From Xestospongia muta (lineage: Eukaryota; Porifera; Demospongiae; Haplosclerida; Petrosiidae): a stretch of DNA of 64,000 nucleotides. Location: assembly GCA_963693285.1 (NCBI GenBank), contig OY848922.1, forward strand, positions 439,001 through 503,000, given 5' to 3'. The notes under the pieces were generated by a model that was given only the letters and a program-made list of their open reading frames with translations, did no database searches and was not told where the DNA came from. Positions 57,516 to 64,000 of this stretch are shown in pieces. The translations under genes were made by a program, and so were the position numbers. The first letter of the stretch is position 1. Every line of letters begins with the position of its first letter.

Positions 57516-58839
57516 TCACATAATAGCAGCTGCCAATTCTTTATTTTTTAATTTCTCAACTTTATTACGAGCAGCTTGAGCCTTTGGACCAACTTGACCC
57601 CCGCCCCATCGCTTCCTGATCTCATCATAACGTTCATTATAATTGGTCTTTATAGCATCTAACATATTATTAAAGGAGCTTTTATCTTCGCTAGAGAAAG
57701 AGCGTTACGTAAAAAGATAATAGAACAAATCAATTTAGCATACGGTTTAATTTGAGTAATTGCTACAGCAGTTGCCGTCTTCTTATGTACAAGTCGACCA
57801 AGTCTTTAAGGAATATAGAAAATAATATTTTCCAAATGCATAATTAGAACACCACACCCACCTTGATTTGCCTTTCACTATACAATAAGGTATATCCATT
57901 CTCCGACACAGTGTAGGCAACCAGACTACCAGCTGTCAATAAGTGGTGATATATCAAATAGGGATTAATAATACTGGCCTACCTCAATAGGGTCAACATC
58001 ATGAGCTATGACAACTAGTAAAGCTTTCTTCTCTTCAACTAATCTGGTAATATTATGGATACCATATTTTACAGCAATCGTCTTCTTCACCATTGGCAGC
58101 TGCTGACCCTTAGCTTTGAGTTGTGCCAAATTACGTAATCTCTCTCGTTTTTGGATTTTTGACTCAGGACGATATTTGTGCATTAATTTAAACAGCTGAG
58201 TGACTATAAACAAATGTTGTGTGTACAAGGAAAATACAATTATGGCAACAATAATATTTCATTGAATCTATAATAATTTTAAACCACTAAAACCATCAAA
58301 TTCTAACTTGAAAATCTATAAAAGGATTGTAATCTCTCTCGAACATTAAATAAAATTGGTATACAATATATGTGTACCTGTTGGTTTCTCTAGTGTATGT
58401 GTGAACTGATAGATACTTGGAGGGACTTTCAGACGCTGGTAAAGTATACGACGTTGACGTTGGATGCGGACATATTTGGGCCACTTGACAAAGCGTGTCA
58501 GATCTCTCTTTGGTTGTATGTGTCCGCCTGCAGGGACATTAATTATTATGAAGAAAATGGTGTCCCTTTAACGTACCTATGCCATAGTTACGTGTTCTCT
58601 TCTCAATCAATGGATTTCTAGGCTTCTTCTTTTTGACTTTCTCCTCTTTTGGTATAAAAGGAGCTGGTGCTACTTTCTTTGACTTTGTTGTCTTCTTAAC
58701 GACTCTCTTCGTCTTTGGAGGCTAATAGGAAAAAAGAAAAATAAAGCAATAATAAAATACAATGACCAACTCAGTCAGTCATTAACAAAGTATTAAAGAA
58801 ATACCTACAGGCTACAAGATTGAAAGAGATACTTACCAT
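57516..58839 (-). CDS. RPL7A: Large ribosomal subunit protein eL8 (SURF3)
   Basis: Multi-exon gene, ~270 residues. The first coding exon holds only the ATG (ACATG|GTAAGT); exon 2 then starts [20 protein letters not shown]. Conserved blocks follow: [64 protein letters not shown] with [12 protein letters not shown] (the L7Ae RNA-binding fold), [35 protein letters not shown] and the KNKELAAAI end. A pyrimidine stretch CCCTTTCC upstream of the ATG is compatible with a 5'-TOP start. It is divergent from MED22 with 98 bp between ATGs, the same head-to-head pair as in the vertebrate surfeit locus. No C/D snoRNAs were recognised in its introns, unlike vertebrate RPL7A. Confidence 0.96.
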
Positions 58840-58937
58840 GTTTTGCCGGTGAAGACACGTGGAAAGGGTGAGCCTAAAATAGTAATTGGTTAAAGTTTCT
58901 AATTAAAGAACACCACCACGTGGTACATGTACACCTT
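58840..58937. promoter_or_regulatory. Shared RPL7A/MED22 bidirectional promoter
   Basis: 98 bp separates two divergent start codons. It contains the pyrimidine-rich, TOP-like leader of RPL7A next to a CACGTG box (58856-58861) and a second CACGTG (58917-58922) on the MED22 side. The pair arrangement is shared with vertebrates. Promoter activity in both directions is inferred from spacing. Confidence 0.55.
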
Positions 58938-59442
58938 ATGGCTGGTACAAAAAGAGAAGTTCTACAGATATCGTCGTATTCCAGACGTCTTCGAGACAAT
59001 ATTAAATCTATTTTAGATAATTATGGAGAGATATTGAAAGCAGCCAAAGTAATATCACGTGATACGTGCTATAAGTCATGTGATTGTCATGTATTAGGTA
59101 ACTAAAGGAGAGGGTCAAAGCAATGAATATGATGCAACTATTTATCATGCTGAAAATGAAATTGAAATACGGGCTGCAAACATGGTACAAGGACTGCATT
59201 TTTAACCCTTTATTATCTTATCAGAACATTAGGTAAGAGCAGCTGAAGCACTCTCAAGATTAGTAGCTGAACTTAAAGAATATTTAATTCTCAATGATTT
59301 TTCTGCTATCAATGAGTCTGTTACACAACGGGCATCAGAACTTGAGAAGGCCAAAGAAGCAATGTTGAATGAAGTGGAGACACTGTATGACACGTATGGA
59401 CAGACACAATTAAAATCACTTGATGTTGTTAGTTATTCATAA
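58938..59442 (+). CDS. MED22: Mediator complex subunit 22 (SURF5)
   Basis: Three exons, ~130 residues. It begins MAGTKREVLQISSYSRRLRD, followed by a NIKSILDNYGEILKAAKV stretch. RAANMVRAAEALSRLVAELK and a LKEYLILNDFSAINESV stretch match the Surf5/MED22 core (human [25 protein letters not shown]). MED22 is a helical Mediator head-module subunit that pairs with MED11. It is closer in length to the short vertebrate isoform. The frame is open upstream without an ATG, so 58938 is taken as the start. It faces RPL7A head to head and SURF1 tail to tail. Confidence 0.92.
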
Positions 59443-59542
59443 AATGAAGTCACCTTTATTGATACATCTAGGTTGTTTGATGCTAGAAAATAAACAAACT
59501 ACACATCTAGTTAATACTACTTCCAGTAAATATCACTAAGTA

Positions 59543-60895
59543 TTATCTTCTCTTCGTCTTCTTCCATATTTGCCAAAACATGTACCCAGTAGCTAATGAT
59601 AGAGCATACCTACATAATAATATGTTGAAGTCCATTACAAAGCTCTCTTATCAAATACCAATCTCTTACCAAGTGAAAACATATTGTAAATGTTCGTTTC
59701 GTAATGTCACCTTTGTCTGACCTCCAATTGGACCACCAGGTACAGTGGTTGCTATGGTAGCAAGGGTTTAGATAGATGAGGCTGGCACTAGAGTTGCTTA
59801 CTTGCATCAGCATCCACCATTATTGGCTCTGTGGCTGCATATTGAGCCATTGTTGCTAGATCTCTCCATGACCAGTGGTTAGCATCAGGATCATTCTTGG
59901 GGCTAAATGGAGCACGCTGTGGAAGAGACGAGAAGGAAAAATGGAGGAATGGGACAAGTGATAATACAGAAGAGAGTGCCAACCTTTTCTTGAGCTCTTA
60001 AAATACCTGTCAATTCTATATCACCATCTATCTGTTATAAAACAAAGTGTCAATTTACTATTATCATTAATACCTGTCCATGAGGTCTAGTGTCTGAATT
60101 CATACGACTCTTCGGGACCCACCCTCGATTAATTAAGATGAAACTCCTATAAAAAATAAGATGATAAACTCCTAAAACTAATATTTCTAACTGTGTTATT
60201 TATTGTAGTATATCAAGACTAAAACTAAAATATGTTTAGTAAGGGTTAAATATTTTAGTAAACTAACTGAAGTACACCAAAATTGACTACTGAATGGGAT
60301 ATTAAAACTAATGAGATACTAAAACTAAAACTAAAACTAAATGTTTCATCAAACTAAAACAAGATTATTTCTAACCCTGTCTCCTGACAAAAGAATCGTG
60401 TTATCACAAATGCACCCGGTTCATTTCCCCTTCCTATATTAACAGCTTGTCCCTTGTCAAGTCGAGTTCGAGGCCACATAAGGAGTTCTGTGGAGTGATC
60501 AAAATGTCCACGTAATTTTAGACGACAATATTCTAATTCATCTATTCGATCAGACACACTAAAAATAAATAAATAAATAAAGTTTTATTTATTTCTCAAA
60601 TCGTGTACTTTGAGGGTATCTCAATTGGAGGTCTCATTGTTTTACGTTCTAGTTCATCAATTAATTTCACTTTCCACTGAAGACGAAATATTTGCCATGT
60701 TCCAAGACAAAATGTAGTGACTGGAATTACCAACAACCATAGCTGTCTCTTCTCTTTTGCAGCAGTACCACCAATTTGAGAGGAGACATAATTTACTGGT
60801 CAGGAGAGAGAAATAACAAAAAGAAATTATTATATCTTACCTTTCGTTTTAGTTAATGAATTAACAAAAGTTCTACAGACTCTTTCAAACCACAT
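59543..60895 (-). CDS. SURF1: Cytochrome c oxidase assembly factor SURF1
   Basis: About eight exons, ~300 residues. The first exon (60895 down) gives [18 protein letters not shown], a short basic presequence. Then comes TM1 ([20 protein letters not shown]) with the conserved GTWQ, a RPRT-like [52 protein letters not shown] and TM2 with [19 protein letters not shown]1 sits in the mitochondrial inner membrane and assists early COX1 haem insertion. All hallmark motifs, including GGPIGGQT and RNEHLQY, are present. It is 50 bp from the PFDN6 ATG on the opposite strand and convergent with MED22. Confidence 0.95.
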
Positions 60896-60945
60896 TGCCT
60901 TACCAGTAAACCACGTGGTTGCTTGTGATCAACCACACCCCCAAA
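60896..60945. promoter_or_regulatory. Shared SURF1/PFDN6 promoter, 50 bp between ATGs
   Basis: Only 50 bp lie between the two divergent start codons. It includes a CACGTG box (60912-60917), as in the RPL7A/MED22 spacer. Transcription starts for both genes must fall within or overlap this interval, so the leaders are tiny or overlapping. Confidence 0.55.
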
Positions 60946-61568
60946 ATGGCTAAGGCTCCTGGTTTGAAAGAGAAAGAAAAAGTGCTACAAGAAGAAATTG
61001 AGAAATTTAAATTCATCCAAAAGGGTAGGAGCGAAAGATACCACTAATTTATTCAATCAAATCATGTTATTATATAAAAAAACGTCTTATTTTTCATACT
61101 CTGTTCATTTTTGGCAGACATACAAAAATGTGTTTCCCAACGAAAGCAACTAGAGACTCAACTCAATGAAAATAAAACAGTTAAAGAGGTACTTAATGTT
61201 CTATGTCCACTTAATTGATAACACCTCATTCCTTCAGGAATTGGACATACTAGAACCTGACGCTGTTGTCTACAAACTAATAGGACCCACGCTTATCAGA
61301 CAAGATGTATCGGAAGCCAAACAAACAGTAGAGAAGAGACTAGATTACATATCTCGAGAAATGTAAATAACTAGTTTATATTTTAAACCTATCTCTGTTT
61401 TTACTTCTTTTTATTTGTTGTATATACTTTAGAGAACGATGTGAAAAGACTTATAAAGATTTGGAAAACAAACAGGAGAGTCTTGCAGAAAAACTCTCTA
61501 AATTACAGCAAGACTACCAACAAGCTATGATGAAAGTCAGTGGTGTAGCTCCCACAAGTGGTAGATGA
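60946..61568 (+). CDS. PFDN6: Prefoldin subunit 6
   Basis: Four exons, ~125 residues, the usual beta-prefoldin size. MAKAPGLKEKEKVLQEEIEK begins the N-terminal helix. A DIQKCVSQRKQLETQLNENK stretch, then ELDILEPDAVVYKLIGPTLI forms the beta-hairpin core (family consensus YKLIGPVLV), and the C-terminal helix has EKRLDYISREIERCEKTYKD. Prefoldin hands unfolded actin and tubulin to the CCT chaperonin in the cytosol. The exon joints all preserve frame. It pairs head to head with SURF1. Confidence 0.95.
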
Positions 61569-62021
61569 TATCATTGAATACAATTTGTGTATTGTATATT
61601 AAGTTGAGTTAATATTACATTATAAAATATGATGTTAGGTAAATGTCATGTTGTTTCTTAATTTTGGAGTAGAAATTTGATCAGAATCTAGCAAAGAAAG
61701 AGAACAATCAAATAAAGTCTATTTATTGAACTAGAAGCCACCAGGCCTAGGCTCTGAATGGAAATTAATTCATTTTTTTAAATTTTGCTCTACAAAAGTT
61801 GTCTTGACCTTAAATATAACAGCTGTAACCAATGTAATACAGTAACTTATACTAGAGGTTTAAAGGCAAAAAGAGAGGTATCATATGGACCTCATTGAGT
61901 CTTGTTATAATATATAACAGGATGAAAGAAAATAGGGGAAGAGAGATAGTAGTAATGTTGCTATGGGTAACTGAAGTTTAAGGTGGTTTCATTATGATGG
62001 CAAACAATATGGTATAGTTGT
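61569..62021. other. PFDN6-AFMID convergent spacer, nothing recognised
   Basis: 453 bp of AT-rich DNA between two stop codons. It presumably holds both 3' UTRs. No repeat, RNA or coding signal was recognised. Confidence 0.6.
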
Positions 62022-64000
62022 CTAGGGTGTGGAATTTACTTTTGTTAATGTATAGTCCTCCTCTTGCAGTCGCTCTACTAAAGAGAAGTGATCTTCATCC
62101 AGTATCTCATGTACTGTTAAATTCACTCCATTAGCAGATAACACCTGTAATATTTATTATAATCAATGTCTTAACAACCATTGTTACTTTCAATTACTAG
62201 TCCATCTTCATACCTCAGAATATTCCTTTCTTTGCCTCTTAAATTCTGGAGATTCTTGTTCTCCTTCTGCTATTAAGCACAAGAAACCAGAAGGTAATTG
62301 AGAGAGCTGTCTACTACAAGAAGTCTTCAATGGACTCAACAATTCCACTTCTTGACTAGAAGAAATTATTACTGAGGACATTTTGATAGCTCTTCTGTAC
62401 TTACTCAGACAATTGTAAGGGATCATTGACATAACATTTCTGAATAGGGTCAAGATCATAGACACCACTTAACAACACAGCCCCTATTAATTATAGTGGG
62501 TAAGTAGTATGAAAATATGGGATATGAAAACTGACCAGTTAGAGGGAAAGGAACCAATCCATAATTGGACCAGCTGGTAGATAACATCATTGATGCTAAA
62601 TGTCCACCTGCTGAATGACCAGCAACAAATATCCTGTAAAAAAATAGAGAGTAAGGAAGAAGGATCAAGTAGTAAATGTCATACCGGATATAGAGTCACT
62701 CACTACCAGGCTATCTTAATGTAGAGGTACTGGTAATACCACAAGTATAGATTGCTCAGCAACTAATTATGTGGTGACTAATGGTGCCTGACTGTATGGT
62801 TGGGTATGAAAGCAATGAAATTCCCTCTAGAATTTTGAATGAACAACAGCATTCCTCATCTTTACAAAGTCAACTTGTAGAGTCTAGAGTCACACCCACA
62901 TGTGACCTTAACCTAATAATGGGACCACCCGGACTGACATTATGTTTGTACTTCAACCTCTTTATAAAGATATCCCTCACCTGGTAACTCTCTCTTTGTA
63001 GCTAAGCAACCATTAACTATATTTGGTTGAAATATGTCAATAATGACCTAATGGCAACTAGTTGATGTAATTGAACTATACTATTATTCAACATTATCAC
63101 AGGTAAAAGAGAAACAACACTATGTCACACAGCTAGACAACAAGTAATACCATTGAATTCAGTGTAACCATTCTTACAATGTCTTCTCTATGCAGTCAAA
63201 CCTAGGTTGTTCCCTCTCTTATCTAACTTACTTTTTGCCAGGAAATTTCTTAACAATAAATGCACATCCTTGTCTACATTGTTCTACAATAGTTGTCATG
63301 TTAACTACATGGATATAACAAGAAAAGAACATAAAGAATTTGTTAAGCGGAACTATATGTACCTTTAGGGGCTAGATCATAGCCAACAGCCGCTAAAATA
63401 ATATTATTTTTAGTCAGAGGAATAGCCGGAACACCACAGTGTTCTAATCTATATATAATATAGGTTATCTGATGTAATTGGTAATGTTACATGTAACCTT
63501 GCTATGTACATGTACATGTACATGTATATGGGGGAGTACAAGTACTGCATATCTCCTCTTTAACACATGTACTCATCAGACAAGAAGATACATTGTTAGT
63601 AAGTGTTAATTATTATTGACAGTACACAGAGTAAGTCTGTCTTGTCAATTTCCTGACTAGCAACCAGATAGGTTTAGTTTGTTATAAAAAGAAATGTCAT
63701 TAAACATTCAAATATCACTTTTACACACTCTTGTGTTTATAAATAATCATTCAATTGATTACATTATGTTCAGGTGAAATATGAAGTCTAGGAGATGACA
63801 GCAACTCAGTACATGTTCTAAACTCTCATGTGCAATATTTAAATAATTTTGACAGCTGCCGTGACACATTGCCTAAAAATTCAATCCTTATAAAAATAGA
63901 CATTTGACCAATGGCATACATAACTGAACCATTTATGATATAGTAATAATAATTAATGGATGATAATAAAGTGTATTACACAAGTGTGTTATAGAGACCA
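62022..64000 (-). CDS. AFMID: Kynurenine formamidase, partial at right edge
   Basis: Arylformamidase of the tryptophan-kynurenine pathway, alpha/beta-hydrolase fold. In gene order (right to left) the exons give CGVPAIPLTKNNIILAAVGY with DLAPK (about 63365-63450), TTIVEQCRQGCAFIVKKFPG (about 63235-63300), and the nucleophile elbow IFVAGHSAGGHLASMML with catalytic Ser in GHSAG (about 62560-62635). Next come AVLLSGVYDLDPIQKCYVND and a last exon with ILDEDHFSLVERL, whose His completes the triad. The stop is at 62022-62024. The N-terminal exons, including the HGGYW oxyanion motif, lie beyond the window. The ~590-nt intron 62640-63230 and the region 63460-64000 contain no recognised exon. A TACATG repeat run is at 63492-63530. 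Confidence 0.85.

Noticed and set aside
57516..58839. C/D snoRNAs in RPL7A introns as in vertebrates
   Set aside because: I looked on the minus strand for paired RTGATGA and CTGA boxes in these introns and found none in a credible arrangement.
63460..64000. Further AFMID exon near the right edge
   Set aside because: I searched for the HGGYW region on the minus strand and saw no convincing exon. The stretch seems to be intron with a TACATG repeat.

Overview
The window is nuclear DNA from a gene-dense, AT-rich early-branching animal, most likely a sponge. Three things point there. Nearly all genes are recognisably metazoan, including ciliary genes (CFAP44, ODAD3), augmin HAUS4, GM130 and the Mediator subunit MED22. 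Introns are mostly about 45-70 nt. Thirty genes sit in 64 kb with very little spacer. The species cannot be named from the sequence alone; a demosponge such as Amphimedon is my inference.

Layout, left to right: SAPCD-like (-, cut by the left edge), BBLN (-), NDOR1 (+), ZDHHC24 (-), RPL28 (-), GLMN (+), DDX39B (+, with two U17 snoRNA genes in its introns), CFAP44 (-), PPP1R11 (+), BMS1 (-), a 2.5 kb insertion-like block, HAUS4 (+), TRNT1 (-), GOLGA2 (+), WDR46 (-), WDR13 (+), ARPC5 (-), CDK9 (+), PLPP6/7-like (-), ODAD3 (+), TBC1D23 (-), CCDC15-like (+), LRRIQ3 (-), a spacer with a small MITE and a relic stomatin exon, DNAJC4 (-), two tandem stomatins (+ +), RPL7A (-), MED22 (+), SURF1 (-), PFDN6 (+) and AFMID (-, cut by the right edge). 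In 24 of 29 neighbouring pairs the strands are opposite. Eleven of the twelve divergent pairs have 50-281 bp between start codons, so shared bidirectional promoters look like the rule.

Functionally the genes are housekeeping: ribosome biogenesis and translation (RPL28, RPL7A, BMS1, WDR46, U17, TRNT1), transcription and mRNA export (CDK9, MED22, DDX39B), Golgi and membrane traffic (GOLGA2, TBC1D23, ZDHHC24), cilia and centrosome (CFAP44, ODAD3, HAUS4, probably CCDC15 and LRRIQ3), actin (ARPC5), mitochondria (SURF1, DNAJC4) and protein folding (PFDN6).

The most interesting signals are these. (1) About half the genes have their human counterparts in the MHC (6p21) or in its paralogous region 9q33-34, so the window looks like a piece of a proto-MHC linkage group, with an intact RPL7A-MED22-SURF1 surfeit core. 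(2) Two U17/snR30 snoRNA copies lie in DDX39B introns. (3) A block bounded by 36-bp inverted repeats has opened the BMS1/HAUS4 promoter and contains a GC-rich, strongly self-complementary segment that I cannot assign. Gene extents run from start codon to stop codon and span introns; exon joints were read by eye from splice consensus and reading frame.
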